Translations under genes and position numbers: made by a program
Source: Dendrolimus kikuchii
Taxonomy: Eukaryota > Arthropoda > Insecta > Lepidoptera > Lasiocampidae
DNA length: 64,000 bases
Assembly: GCA_019925095.2 (NCBI GenBank)
Contig: CM034401.1
Location: 16,995,338 to 17,059,337 of the forward strand
Reading direction: 5' to 3'
Shown: positions 53,206 through 64,000 of the stretch, one piece after another
Position numbering within the stretch: the first letter of the stretch is position 1
Layout: the number at the start of each line of letters is the position of its first letter
Notes under the pieces: model-generated
What the model was told of the DNA's origin: nothing
What the model saw: the letters and a program-made list of their open reading frames with translations, nothing else
Databases searched by the model: none

Positions 53206-53757
53206 CCTGCTCCATCTGGTATAACGTTAGTGTTAGGCTACTAGTAGACTGTGTCACGCAGATGTAGCTAAGAGTTTAATGCGTCATTTGTGATGTGACA
53301 TTGTTACTAATTATTAATGACGTTAAAAGTGGAAGATAACGTATGTATATCCACTGTAATCGATACGTGCCAAGCAGGACTTGCAACATAACTTAAAATT
53401 ATTACGAACAAAATTTAGTAGTGTTAATCTAGAAATAGATATTTACATGTAATAAACGTAGCACCGCACCTTGATTATATAACGCAGTACACCTTCCACC
53501 CCGTTCAGTTGACCAGTAGCACCTGCTCGCGACGCGACGTATATACCTTCGTTATATCCGCAAACGCAGTGCTATTTTTTAAACTAATAAATCGTTTTAT
53601 TTTGCGAACCTCTTAGTCACCACTCACGTGAGATCCAGCATCCTCTACATCCACTAATGTAGCTAATTATTAATGGCGTTATTTTTAACGCAATAAACAA
53701 GAGGCATTTGGCCACCGTCACTAACGCTAATATTATCCCAGATGGAACAATGACATT
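53206..53757. mobile_element. Inverted-repeat element hosting a solo LTR
   Basis: Left CTGCTCCATCTGGTATAACG and the reverse complement of the right end TTGTTCCATCTGGGATAATA. Inner blocks 'tgtagctaattattaatg' repeat on the right. Related ends occur at 39030-39055 and 57690. Contains a 295-bp solo LTR; without it the element is about 250 bp. No clear TSD. Confidence 0.6.
53355..53649 (+). mobile_element. Solo LTR, 5-bp TSD TCCAC
   Basis: 295 bp from TGTAATCGATACGTGCC to ATCCTCTACA, bounded by TCCAC on both sides (53350-53354, 53650-53654). Has a TATA-like 'gattatataacgcag' and poly-A signal 'aataaatcgttttat'. A different family from the ATAT-site LTRs. Confidence 0.88.
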
Positions 53758-54108
53758 ACTATGGACGACAAACTCTTTAATAACGCTGTTTATGCTCCTT
53801 TAAATCTTAAAATTAGAATAAAGTGTTCGTATTCGCAGTTAGAGTATCATTTTCAAAAACTTCACGTAGACTATTCCAGCATCACGTATCCGGATACTTT
53901 CACCCGATTAATCGGGTAGCACCTTTGATGAGCATTTCACTGAGATCTGCCACCTTGACAAACGGACCTGTGACGTGGGCGTGCGAGAGATAACGTCCCA
54001 GTCAACGAATGACCTACCTCCGGTATACACCCGACCGGTAATCGCGAAGGGAAACATACGAGAGCAAATTTCAGACGTTACTGTTGCTTCATTATTGTGA
54101 CGTTTTTT
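53758..54108. other. Unassigned stretch
   Basis: 16-bp palindrome ACCCGATTAATCGGGT near 53902. A 72-codon minus frame (53908-54126) has no recognised motif. Confidence 0.35.
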
Positions 54109-54337
54109 GAAGTGATAACTTCTCATGGGAGGGTAAACCGCTTCGTTACGTAACGCGTTACGGTGCCAGATGTCTGGCTTCCCTTTCTGTCACGCATACG
54201 GCAGCGGTAGGCAGCCTCCTCGTCTCTCATTCTAACCCATAGCGCTAGCCGTATTTCGCAAAGTAATAACCTAAGTTTTTCTCAAGTTAAACAATTTCAA
54301 AAATAGTTCAACTTAAATTAGTTTAAGTTATCACTTC
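54109..54337. repeat. Probable MITE with 13-bp inverted ends
   Basis: GAAGTGATAACTT (54109-54121) and AAGTTATCACTTC (54325-54337). No convincing TSD. Confidence 0.5.
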
Positions 54338-54417
54338 TGTTGGGCGTCCCGAGACGTACACGTTTTTATTTAACTTTATTATAAGCTAGTACACTGACGA
54401 AAATTATAAATAATCGA

Positions 54418-54575
54418 ATACAATAAAAGAAAACTTAACTTATTTATATTGTATTCTACCCACAGTCCCTCAAGACTATAAGTAGAATACTGAGCCTAGA
54501 TCACCGTGTTCTATGGGTAAGGTGCCCAGAAGGCTGGCTGCGTTTCCTCGCTGGATAGCCATACTGAAGCGTTGC
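54418..54575 (-). repeat. Interspersed repeat family D, copy 2
   Basis: Same order of blocks as 19910-20069: 'gtagaatactgagcctagat', 'ggtaaggtgcccagaagg', 'gcgtttcctcgctggat'. Confidence 0.65.
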
Positions 54576-54717
54576 CCGAAGTAAGCTTTGATACATAGAA
54601 TTATATCTAGGTTTTTTGTTTACACTTCTAATCCGTATCTTGACGGAATTGAATTTTTCGTTTCAAAAAGAAAATTATACCCACAGTTATAAAAGGAGAT
54701 AAACAAGAGTAAAATTT

Positions 54718-55110
54718 ATATAGATAAATAAAACTGAAGTGTCTGTTTGTAATGTTAATATAAAAATATGAAAAAAAATCACGGGGATAATTCATACCAG
54801 AAGATTACGAAAATGCATTATTTAGAATTTTTGTTTGTCTGTCTGTATGATCCGGCTAATCTCTGAAAGGGCTAGATCGATTTTGACGAGACTTTCACTA
54901 GCAGATAGTTGATTTTATAAGGAGTAACTTGGTAACTAGTAGTAAATTAGTAGAAGTAACTCATTTTTTTAGAGTTCGTGAAAAAAATTAAAGCAATTGT
55001 TCCGTCTAATCTCTGAAACGGGTGGATCGATTTTAACGGAACTTTAACTAGAAGATAGCTGATGTTATAAAAATTAACTTAGGCTAACTTTTTTAGGGTT
55101 TCGCGAAAAA
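54718..55110 (+). mobile_element. Helitron copy with internal tandem duplication
   Basis: Starts 'tatagataaataaaactgaa' and 'gtgtctgtttgtaatg'. Two 'taatctctgaaa.ggg' to 'taactt' units (54855-54930 and 55005-55085) repeat in tandem. Confidence 0.6.
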
Positions 55111-55119
55111 CAAATTGTG

Positions 55120-55560
55120 TGTGTGTGTGCAGTTCAGACGCAGTAGAAGTGAAACTTTAAGAATATACTCACAGATAATTCTTCTCTAACTTTTATTAAT
55201 ATACTTAATTCTTTTAGCCTACATCCGTCAACATATTATAATTCCAAAAATTCAATCTAAATTATATTTTAAATCACTGGCATAAAGTTCAAAATTCGAA
55301 AACTGCACTGTTACGCCCAATTTCCTTTAATCTACGTATAAAAGAATATCTGCCTTAAATACCTATATGTATAGATAGAGCTAAAACTAATTTGAAATAT
55401 TTTAAGTTTTATTTAAATTGCAAATTATATCCACGGGTAAAGAGAAATGTGTTTTATTTCTAATTAAATAAGGTCGAATTTTATGTGTTTATCTCTTTTA
55501 AGCGTCACTGTTTAGTTTCATCGATTTTAAAATCACAACGATTCTAATGAAAGTCGCGGC
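55120..55560 (+). repeat. Old interspersed repeat
   Basis: 55130-55250 matches 42340-42480 in reverse, and 55480-55530 matches 25680-25730. Includes AGTAGAAGTGAAAC at 55142. Confidence 0.5.
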
Positions 55561-57394
55561 CACAGTTACTAAAGATGAATCCTAATAATAGTCGGATTTT
55601 TACTGAGTCAATTTAAAAAAAATATATATTTTTTAATGTTGTTTTATGCATTCAGTTTAAGAAAGTGGTTACTTTGCTTGATGGTAAGGACAATAAAATA
55701 TGTGAAATCACTTATTTAATCCGTCTTTTTCATTGAATTGAACGGGCTAGGCACACAATAGGACACCTGAGTTGGATTTTTTAGATTGTCTGATACAAAC
55801 CTATAGGGCCCTGAATCTGTAACTCAAATTGGCAATCGAATTGAAATGGAATCGTAACTTTTGCCGGCTTTGGTAGTCTCTAAACCATATTCGGTTAATA
55901 CTGAATCAATTTTGATTTAACTGATACTGATTTTGTGTGAATTTTGGAGACTGCGGATATTTGACCGTCTGTCAGTCGAATGGATCTCGTCTGTCACTGG
56001 CATGGTTTTTTTTGTGAAAGTTACGGACTTCGGGCCTGGCCTTAAACAGACAAACCTGTCTATGGGCATTTGTAACGTTCACTGTGGGGGTTGCCAACCT
56101 CGATAAATTTTATGACGCCTTTCTTAAACCTCTCGGTTCTCGTTGTGAGCAGATTACGCTGCAGAAATGCTTCCGTATATTTCATCAGTTCACTCAACAT
56201 TCACTCGAAGTGGCTGCTCATTCGTATGGAAAGCTCTAGAAAATCATAATAATATCGTTGCGTAATGAAAACGGTTGATGAAAAAAAATCGTGAGATTAT
56301 TGAAAATTGGAATTTGAAGGGCTTTTGATCTTCCAGAAACGGGGCATGGGATATTAAGCACAATCTTTCGGTTCACTTCAGATATTGCTAATAAAATTTT
56401 TAGGCATATTCTTATTACGGGAAAATTGATTAAAGCGAAGATTTTTTTTGTTTAATATTCATCTTTATAAGCGGTTTAATATTGTGATACTTTATATTAG
56501 CACTTTTACGCGTCTCCGCTCTCATTGGCTTCGGATCCATATATTAAGGAAATTACATTTTTTTGAGATAAAAGGTGTATGTGCCCGGATTTCCAAAGAA
56601 TACCCAAGGAATGTTTCCGGGCATCCGCATAGTAACCGCTGGTTAGCAAATAGTTCAACTTTGCGCGTCTGCTGATGTGTATTCAAACAGTAATAAATAT
56701 GAATACTTATAACTTACATAGCTCGTAGAACTTTTACGTCCGCTAAAACTTTATACAATCACATAAATGTACAAGTCGAATAGTTCACTGGGCCGGCCTT
56801 TGATATTGTTTTTGTATATAGGTATATAATAATATGTTTACAGTTCAGAAGTTTAGAGTCCTATGGTCCGTAGAGAAGTCTTGCAAAACGCGCCGACGCC
56901 GCTGCATTTCGCGCGTACTCGGTGTTGGGGGGAGAGAGATAGACATATATATACATTACTATAGTAAGAGAGAGATGAGTATAGTATGTAATGTATGAAA
57001 GTGTAGCCTGGCAACCACGCTTGAAATTACCGCTTAAATAATAAACAAAAGGAATACTAAATTTAGTCCCGTTATTGAAAATATTTGGAGAGATATATGA
57101 ATTTGATATATAGAAAAGTATTCACTAATTTGAAATTTCGTCCTCACCTGATTTAGTACAGATTTTCAACTAACTCGCGCTAAGCACTAGATCAGCGTAA
57201 CAACTGAACTTTTCACAGCATAGAGTGTGAAATGGCCAGTGCAATCTTGTAATATATTTTATGAAGAGATGAGATGTACGAACCACTTATCAATGGCCGT
57301 TTCCTATAATTTACTATTCATTCACTTGCCCCATCATCGGTTAAATTTTGGCACTTGTAAAGAGCTTATGTGAAATATTAACTGACAAAAAGGC
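55561..57394. other. Unassigned stretch
   Basis: 56035-56120 has a decayed SINE-A-related core ('ctatgggcatttgtaac', 'ggggttgccaacctcg'). 56880-56930 is locally GC-rich ('cgccgacgccgctgc'). A 75-codon frame at 56448-56675 is unrecognised. Confidence 0.35.
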
Positions 57395-57784
57395 AAAAGA
57401 ACGGTTGATTTTTCATTATACTCATTATTTCATTTTTTTATTATTACAACCTACATTTTTCTGATTTTTGTTCTTTATATTTTAATCTTTGGTAATTATA
57501 CGTTTTTTATAATTATTTGTTTTTTAATGTTTAGCACGGGTCTCATGCCATATGTGATTTAGGAGGTGGGCACTGAAAATCAGCGCTGTGTTGGACTACG
57601 TTTCGGCACAGTTTATTCTTTAACAATATTATTTTCAACTCTATAACTAAGTGGCCAAAGTCAATAACTATAAAATTATCCCAGATGGAGCCCGACCATT
57701 ATAATATATGATTATTTTACGTTAATACGATATATTTAAATGTCTGATGATTATTCATAGATGGAGAAAACCGGAGCAAATATA
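57395..57784 (+). repeat. Duplicated block, first copy
   Basis: 57395-57610 resembles 58360-58600. 57611-57784 (174 bp) is identical to 58788-58961. Confidence 0.85.
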
Positions 57785-58160
57785 ACAACGTTCTTCATTT
57801 CGCTAAGTTGGGAGTACTATAATATTTCCTTTACTAAAATATTAACCGTCTATACGCTTTTATATAATAACTAGATTCTGCCCGCGACTTCGCCCGCGTG
57901 GAATAGTAAAAAAAAGTAAGTTAAAAAAAACCCCGATTTTGAAACATTATATATATTTAGTAGATAGCAAAATTAATGAAGCTGTATTTTACCCACCTTA
58001 TACTATTCTTTATCCTTGATGTTTTTTTGTTTTTTCTTATGTTATTTAAGCTTTATATTAGTGTCGTATTAGAACTGCTGGCAGAGACTAATCAAATATT
58101 TTATTAATTATAAACATCGCTTACCGTATCAAACTCGATTTATTTATATTTTATTTAATA
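57785..58160. other. Unassigned, with a Helitron 3' end
   Basis: 57868-57910 (CTAGATTCTGCCCGCGACTT) is a reversed Helitron terminus. The rest is AT-rich. Confidence 0.5.
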
Positions 58161-59670
58161 TAAATACAAAATATATATGTTCTACGACATTGACGAATGC
58201 TCAAATAGCTCAACGTGTAGTGATTCAAGTTATTATAGTATCTCTTCCCTAAGTGACACACTTAAATCGCAATTCTCAGATGTCTCAAAAAATTTTAATG
58301 TCGTCCATATCAATGCCCAAAGCATTCCGGCCCATTTTACAGATATGCTGGCAACTTTTTGTGTAATAGCAAAAAATGGAACTACAGCCGCCATTTTTTC
58401 ATTATAATCATTATTTCATTTTTTATCATTACAACCTATATTGTTCTGTTTCTTGTGCTTTATATTTTAATCTTTAGTATTTATACGTTTTTTATAATAA
58501 TTTGTTTTTTTTAATGTTTAGAGGTCGCATGCCATATTGATTTAGGAGGTGGGCACTGAAAATCAGCGCTGTGTCGGACTACGTTTCGGCACAGTAAAAT
58601 GCTGAGTGCCAACCTCATTTACAAATTGCGGCATACAATTTCTGTATAATTTTATCTATACTTTGTTATGTTAGTACTATTTTGTGTTTGTGTGTCGTAA
58701 TTAGAAATAAATATTTTTCTTTCTTTTCTTTCTTCTTTCTATGTTAAAATTTCATAAAAATTAAGGCTATTAGTTCTAAAAGAAGTTGTTTATTCTTTAA
58801 CAATATTATTTTCAACTCTATAACTAAGTGGCCAAAGTCAATAACTATAAAATTATCCCAGATGGAGCCCGACCATTATAATATATGATTATTTTACGTT
58901 AATACGATATATTTAAATGTCTGATGATTATTCATAGATGGAGAAAACCGGAGCAAATATAGTCCCTCCTTTTGCCGATCCTTGATTATGCAGATGTCAG
59001 CTATCTAGATCTTAATGAAAATCAGCTAAATAAACTTGAGCGATTGCAGAATTTCTGTATCCGCTTCATCTTCGGCTTACGTAAATATGATCATATCTCT
59101 GAATTTCGCATCCTAAAACGCCCCCGTATCTTAAAAGCCGTTTTCACTTTCTTCAAGACGGTCATTCGAGGATTCTGAGATCATCTTTGAATTACCGACT
59201 AAGAATGCCTACACATATTACACAGTTTTATGACAAATCTTTTACTGCTCAAGCTGTAAGGCTTTGGAACTCACTACCTCAAAACATAAAACAAGCCAAG
59301 TCTGTGCATTCGTTTAATGACCTCGTCAAACAACACTATCTCAAATTTGTATCTGAACAATAGTGTTATCTATTTGTATGCTTGGGATGGTGTTGTTTGA
59401 GGACATACAACTTGTATATTTAAATAAATATGTACGTTTACAATATAATTTAGTAACATTTTCCTTTATACTTACATATATATTAGTATATTATATCTAT
59501 TGCATACCTACCCCCCTCCATACCGAGTTTCTGTCCATCCAAAGGTTGTCTGGAAGAAATCGCTCCCAGCGATAAGACCGCCCATTGTACTTATCATTAC
59601 GATTGTGTGTACGAATTTATTTTATAACATTGTGTGCAATAAAGTATATTCTATTCTATTCTATTCTATA
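58161..59670 (+). pseudogene. Broken LINE related to the 12-17 kb element
   Basis: 58177-58356 encodes a Ser/Asp-rich leader and NVVHINAQSIPAHFTDM, the start of the endonuclease. The middle of ORF2 is missing and replaced by 58357-58961. The C-terminus resumes at 58962 (LLPILDYADVSYLDL, LERLQNFCIRFIFGLRKYDH) and, after a frame change, QAVRLWNSLP. The 3' UTR has the hairpin (ATCGCTCCCAGCGAT) and a (ATTCT)n tail. A second, diverged family member; not functional. Confidence 0.88.
58357..58961 (+). repeat. Foreign block replacing LINE middle
   Basis: A LINE-type 3' tail ('aaaatcagcgctgtgtcgga', 'gctgagtgccaacctc', then (TTTCT)n) followed by the 174-bp block identical to 57611-57784. The LINE C-terminus starts on the next base. 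Confidence 0.8.
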
Positions 59671-59689
59671 TATAGCCTAGCCTTCCTCG

Positions 59690-59806
59690 ATAAATGGGCT
59701 ATCTAACACTGAAAGAATTTTTCAAATCAGATCAGTGGTTCCTGAGATTAGCGCATACAAGCAAACAAACAAACAAATTCTTTAGCTTTATATATTAGTA
59801 TAAGAT
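59690..59806 (-). mobile_element. Helitron 5' end fragment
   Basis: 'gggctatctaacactgaaag', 'ttcaaatcagatcagtgg' and the end 'tatattagtata'. Confidence 0.6.
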
Positions 59807-59814
59807 ATTGCGTT

Positions 59815-60620
59815 CAACGTGGCTTCGTTTTGGTCTTACGCCAAAAGGAAGGTTTGCTCTGAAAATCAACGTTGTGTCGGATGTAATTCCAGCACAGCAA
59901 TATGCTGAGTGCAAACCTTGTTTGCTAAAAATGCGGCGTACAAATTCTCAAATTATACATACATACATAACTTCACGCCAGTTCCCTTGAGGGGTAGGCA
60001 CGAACAACAGAGTGCCATTTAGGCTTATTCTTACACACCTCACTTGCCTCTTTGACATTCATAACTCTTGTCATGCAACCTCGTCTGTTCTTAAGGCTTC
60101 TGACATCACCTTCTGCTAGTACACGATCAATTTGATCATGGAAGGTGTGTCGTGGCCTTCCACGACTTCTGCATCCATCCACTTTTGCATTGTATATCTG
60201 TTTAGTCATTCTTTCATCATGCATTCTTTCCACATGCCCGAACCACCGGAGCATTCCTTTCCTTACCTTCACCCCGACACTCTCTTTCAGACCAACTCTC
60301 TTTCTTACTTCGGTATTACGAACACGGTCCGCGAGCGTCACTCCGCAGATTTTGCGCAGTGCTCGCATCTCGACCGCGTTTACTCTACTTTCATGCTCTC
60401 TCTTCCATACCCAACTCTCGCTTCCATACGTGAGCGTAGGTACCAGCACCGCGTTGTGTACGGCGAGCTGGGCCTTCTGGCTGAGATTCTTAGCGCCTAG
60501 AAGTTTACCTAACGCTCCATTCAAACTATTCTCAAATTATGCTCTGTGTATAATAAGGTATAAATCTACTACGTCGCTATTTCTTTAAATAAAGTTTTAT
60601 TTTTTTCTTTCTTTCTTCGT
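59815..60620 (+). repeat. LINE 3' tail interrupted by RTE
   Basis: 'gaaaatcaacgttgtgtcgg' and 'gctgagtgcaaacctt' (same family as 58540-58745), continuing after the RTE insertion to 'ttaaataaagttttattttt' and a (CTTT)n tail. Confidence 0.7.
59957..60526 (-). mobile_element. RTE-type LINE, longest copy, 13-bp TSD
   Basis: Minus frame of 183 codons: MNGALGKLLGAKNLSQ, LTYGSESWVWK, EMRALRKICGVTLAD, LRWFGHVERM, RGRPRHTF and the end RAYPSRELA, then GCGTGAAGTTATG and (ATGT)n. ATTCTCAAATTAT lies on both sides (59944-59956, 60527-60539). Covers only the region C-terminal to the RT core. Confidence 0.95.
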
Positions 60621-61142
60621 TTAATTTTGTGCCTAAAATGCTTCACAGAAAACGACAGCTTATTTCTTGAAAAGATCGCATCTTAAATAACCAACGATAA
60701 TTTATCAGGAACAAAAAATTGTGGATGACACAAAAATGACGGACAAAGAGCAGATTTAGTAGATTACTGCGGTATATTTACGATCGAATGATTGAGTAGA
60801 TAAAACCCGGCCTGTTATAAGACGATTGAAAACGGGCTTCGCCAAACTTAACTGGATAGGATTAGATTAATCTTCGCTGGAGAGTGCTTCTCTTAATAGT
60901 GAGTTTCTCTCACAAAGTGATCGGTACTTTCTACTTAAAGACGAGCTTTTTGTAGTGTGGGCTTGGGTGTTTGAGACCTAGCTGTTAAAAGGGGTTTTGT
61001 GTTATAAATAAGCTGGTTTCAAGCGTTTAAAACTATATTTTTGTGTCAACGAACAAATTCATCTACATAACAATATAACTTTCCTCGTGGTAACGTATTA
61101 GTAACAATGTTAATTTATGGTATACAACTGTCTTATTTAAAA
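60621..61142. other. Unassigned stretch
   Basis: No gene or repeat recognised. Confidence 0.3.
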
Positions 61143-61575
61143 AAACTTCAACGGACAAGTGGCAAAACGAATCCCAACGGACAAGTGGCAAAACGAATCG
61201 CAACAAAATTTTAACTTGAAGTTTTACGGGCAGATTGTTAATGTACTTGTCTAATTTGAAAACCTGATTCGTTTCGTTTTGTTTTTCCACTTGTCCGTTG
61301 AAGTTTCACTTTTACTATGTGTCCCAGCACACATTTCGATTTTTCGCAGGTTTATTGCAAATTATGATCTGGTTCGGTTAGGTACATTTTATGAGTGCTT
61401 TTTTTATTTAAACATATTTTATTTTATCACACAAAAAAAAAACTGAATTCGATCCGGAACCAAAAAAAACCATACATAGTCTACTCTAAAATTATGCCGC
61501 CCCTCCACGCGGCCGTAACGCTTTTTCGTGACAGAAAAAATTCTAATACCCCCCGTCTGTAGTATAGAAGTTTCA
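61143..61575 (+). repeat. Repeat family F, copy 2, with inverted arms
   Basis: AACTTCAACGGACAAGTGG (61143-61161) and its exact complement (61287-61305) flank two 26-bp units. Downstream it is collinear with 20810-21150 ('cacacatttcgatttttcgc', 'attatgccgccc'). Confidence 0.7.
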
Positions 61576-62429
61576 TTTCAAAAAAATCAAGAATTTATCA
61601 AATCAGGAATTATTTCTTTGGACCAAATTGCAACGGTATTTTATTTCAACCATTTGCTGATTTGTCGGTGCTGCAACGGTATGCTCGGTATACGCGGAAT
61701 CGAAAGCTTACCGCGTGTCTATATTTTTATGAGCATTTTTTAACTTGCTCGTTGTGTGCATAAGCGTTCCCTGATTCGCTCGGTGTGTGCGGGGAGCGTC
61801 AAACGTTTAAAGTAATAAAACGTCAAAAAGCGACGAATGATTACTAATTAAAATTTTACGTCACTTGTATGAAGTGTAAGATGTAAAATAAACAAATCGA
61901 CAATAAGGTCTAGACATCCGGTACTAGTTAATACAATTTGAAATTATTCCAGAGCAAAATTTTGGTATTCAGATTTTTTAATTGATGAGATGCATGCATT
62001 TATTTATTTTATTCGGAAAACAAACAGTTTATAGCTAAGTACATACCATTAAAATCTATAACCATTTAATTGTTTCCACATATAGATATCGATAAAGCTT
62101 GCTAGTAATACTTTACATTCTATTAATTAAATTAAAAAGAGAAAATTAAAAAAAAGAAAATATATTATTTTAAAACTGACCTATTAATGCAACTCTGTAA
62201 TATTCAGCCCAGTGCTTTACCAGGACCGTCTTAACATTTTGTGAATTAGTAATAAATAAACCTATATCATGGGTAACAGCTAAAAGATTGTAGTTAATTG
62301 AACACGATTAAAATAAGAATTTGCTCTATAATTACTAGATATCCGAGAAACAAACATTTGTATTGGATTCCGTTGTTGGCATTTTGAAACATATTTCAGA
62401 TAATAAGTAAGGCGAGTCTATTTTAGACT
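61576..62429. other. Unassigned stretch
   Basis: A 71-codon frame overlaps family F (61528-61743). The rest is AT-rich. Confidence 0.3.
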
Positions 62430-63110
62430 GTGTAATTTTACTTAGCATCACTATTTCTGCTATTTTCCTCCTTACGTACGGGTACGTACTTAGAATTGGA
62501 AGAAAACACCAGTTTCTAACTAAACGCTTTTATTGACTTAAACAGCCGTACGTGATTCCTCTCCGCAGGGTCGCCCCTACTCGCACGACTAAAGACGCAC
62601 TGTCCCGACGATAAGTTGTCTCACTCACAATACCGTCGCCGATATTGCGTAGACCACCTCCGGCTACTGCAGTGCTCACCGCCAAATTACCGCGTGTAGC
62701 TCGCTTCTAGATCTTCTCTCAAACTGCACTACATCTCAGAGTAGTTGAAAGCAGATAGTTGAATCTGGAACTCTTTCGTATCGCACTTATCGCTTCACTG
62801 TCTCGAACTGAACTCAAGTCTAAACTGCCTGGTAGGTGCGCCTTATGCTTCTTATATACCCGGAAGAAGTTTCTGGAACCCATAATTTCGATCTTCTTTT
62901 CGTTATTCTTTTATTTACTATCTGTCCCTTTCTAAACATCTATCTATCTCTGTTTCTTCTTTTCTTTCCCGAACTTTCTGTTCTAGAACTTTCGTTCATC
63001 GTCTATCCCTTTCTAAAATATATCTGTCTTTGTCTTTTCCTTCCAGAGTTATCTCACATTTTCTAAAAGTCTTAAACCAACTAGATTGTTCCACCATTAC
63101 TCGCCACAAT
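62430..63110 (-). mobile_element. Putative LTR (boundaries uncertain)
   Basis: In minus sense a TATA box GGGTATATAAGAAGC (62848-62862), a start-site-like region 'gagttcagttcgagacag', and poly-A signal TCAATAAAAGCG near 62525-62536, about 330 bp apart. Higher GC than its surroundings. No clear TSD or primer-binding site, so a host promoter or first exon is an alternative. Confidence 0.4.
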
Positions 63111-63855
63111 ATCATGTCTGAGACATCTAGCCTCGTAGTGGTTATTTTAATAATATTGTTGTTTCGTTTACATGCGAGTAAGTAACTCTGTCACATGAAT
63201 GTTAAATGAACTGTTCATTTTCCTCATTACTGGGTACAATTTGACATAACTCATTGTTGGAGCTTTCAATTTGAGTTCAGGTTAAGCGTAAGTAAGCAGG
63301 GTATCTGTTTTTGCTTGAGTGCTGTAAAAACCAATTACACTTGACACTAAATAAATACGCATTTCGAGGAAGTAATATAACACGATCTAATGCAATACTA
63401 GTATAATTATTATATCTTTTGGAATTGTACTCGATTTAACTTCAAAGTGAAAGGTTTTATTAGCTGTGATGGACCGGAGGAAAAAGTAATAAGAATATAA
63501 TATATTAAATTATCCTACAGTTCAAGTGGAAGGAGCGTGTCAGGAGCTACGGGATCCGCGGTAGCTTGCATGTCGACACAGACATAGTTGCCTATGCTTG
63601 TACTTGTGTCATGTTTTTCAGCAAACGTATAGTTACGTGTCAAACTTGTTACTTGATTTAACTTCTCCTAGATTGTTTTAGTCTTGCTGTTTCCAGAAGA
63701 ACAACGCACGGCGGGCAATGTTCATGTCAAGTCACAATAATCTTATACCTATTAATATTCTAAACTAAAATATATATGAGGGCGAAGACGAATGCTTGTT
63801 ATTATTTCACGCAAAAAAAATATTAAACCGATTTTAATGAAACTACATTGATTTA
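63111..63855. other. Unassigned stretch
   Basis: No gene or repeat recognised. Confidence 0.3.
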
Positions 63856-63856
63856 T

Positions 63857-64000
63857 CTATACTAATATTATAAAGAGTAAAGTTTGTAATTTTGTATATT
63901 TGTAACGAATAAATTCCAAAAACTACTGTTGCAAGATGTCCATCACAGTAGTCATGAGAACCATAGTTTACATATACACATAGACTATCGTCACAGATAA
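63857..64000 (+). mobile_element. Helitron 5' end, runs off the window
   Basis: TCTATACTAATATTATAAAG at the start, then 'aacgaataaattccaaaaac'. The 3' end is beyond the window. Confidence 0.75.

Noticed and set aside
1..64000. CRISPR arrays, operons, prophages or toxin-antitoxin loci
   Set aside because: No spaced direct repeats of the right size, no polycistronic coding; the content is that of an insect nuclear genome.

Overview
The window looks like non-coding, repeat-dense nuclear DNA from a moth or butterfly. The evidence is the combination of AT-rich sequence, Lep1-type Helitrons ending in CTAG, RTE-type LINE 3' ends with (ATGT)n tails, a tRNA-headed SINE, and LINE 3' tails carrying a short hairpin followed by (ATCT)n. 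No prokaryotic organisation is visible and most short open frames are repeat-derived. Species cannot be told from the sequence.

The centrepiece is a two-ORF non-LTR retrotransposon on the minus strand (12240-16858). Its 977-residue endonuclease/reverse-transcriptase ORF and its L1-like ORF1 are both uninterrupted. Its 3' end abuts a broken solo LTR. A second, internally replaced relative lies at 58161-59670. The 3' hairpin tail of this LINE recurs in seven further places.

The only stretch resembling a host exon is 10966-11160 (plus strand): 65 codons, open throughout, bounded by AG and GT splice-like dinucleotides.

The rest is layered transposon debris. Main groups: (i) an abundant ~310-bp A-tailed repeat, here SINE-A, about 19 copies; (ii) a ~315-bp tRNA-derived SINE, here SINE-B; (iii) 5'-truncated RTE fragments, several with perfect target-site duplications (TSDs); (iv) Helitrons; (v) five LTR copies of one family that integrate at ATAT-like sites, plus other solo LTRs; (vi) Penelope-like pieces, including ORF fragments at both ends and inverted terminal segments with a hammerhead-like motif; (vii) hAT, Harbinger-like and other MITEs.

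Layout: 0-9.6 kb Penelope end, Helitrons, RTE and SINE-A; 10.2-18.4 kb Helitron, candidate exon, LTR, intact LINE, LTR, SINE-B; 18.5-31 kb RTE, SINE-A/B, LTR and a doubly nested Helitron; 31-46 kb SINE-A, LINE tails, a Penelope inverted pair, a Harbinger-like MITE, a 104-bp perfect palindrome and a nested RTE; 46-54.4 kb candidate LTRs, Penelope GIY-YIG fragment, a tRNA-Leu/LTR junction, hAT MITE and a nested LTR; 54.4-64 kb Helitrons, a duplicated block inside a broken LINE, an RTE insertion with a 13-bp TSD, and a putative LTR.

The window reads as a large intron or intergenic region that has repeatedly absorbed insertions. Nesting order can be read directly in several places and in one case balances to the base.
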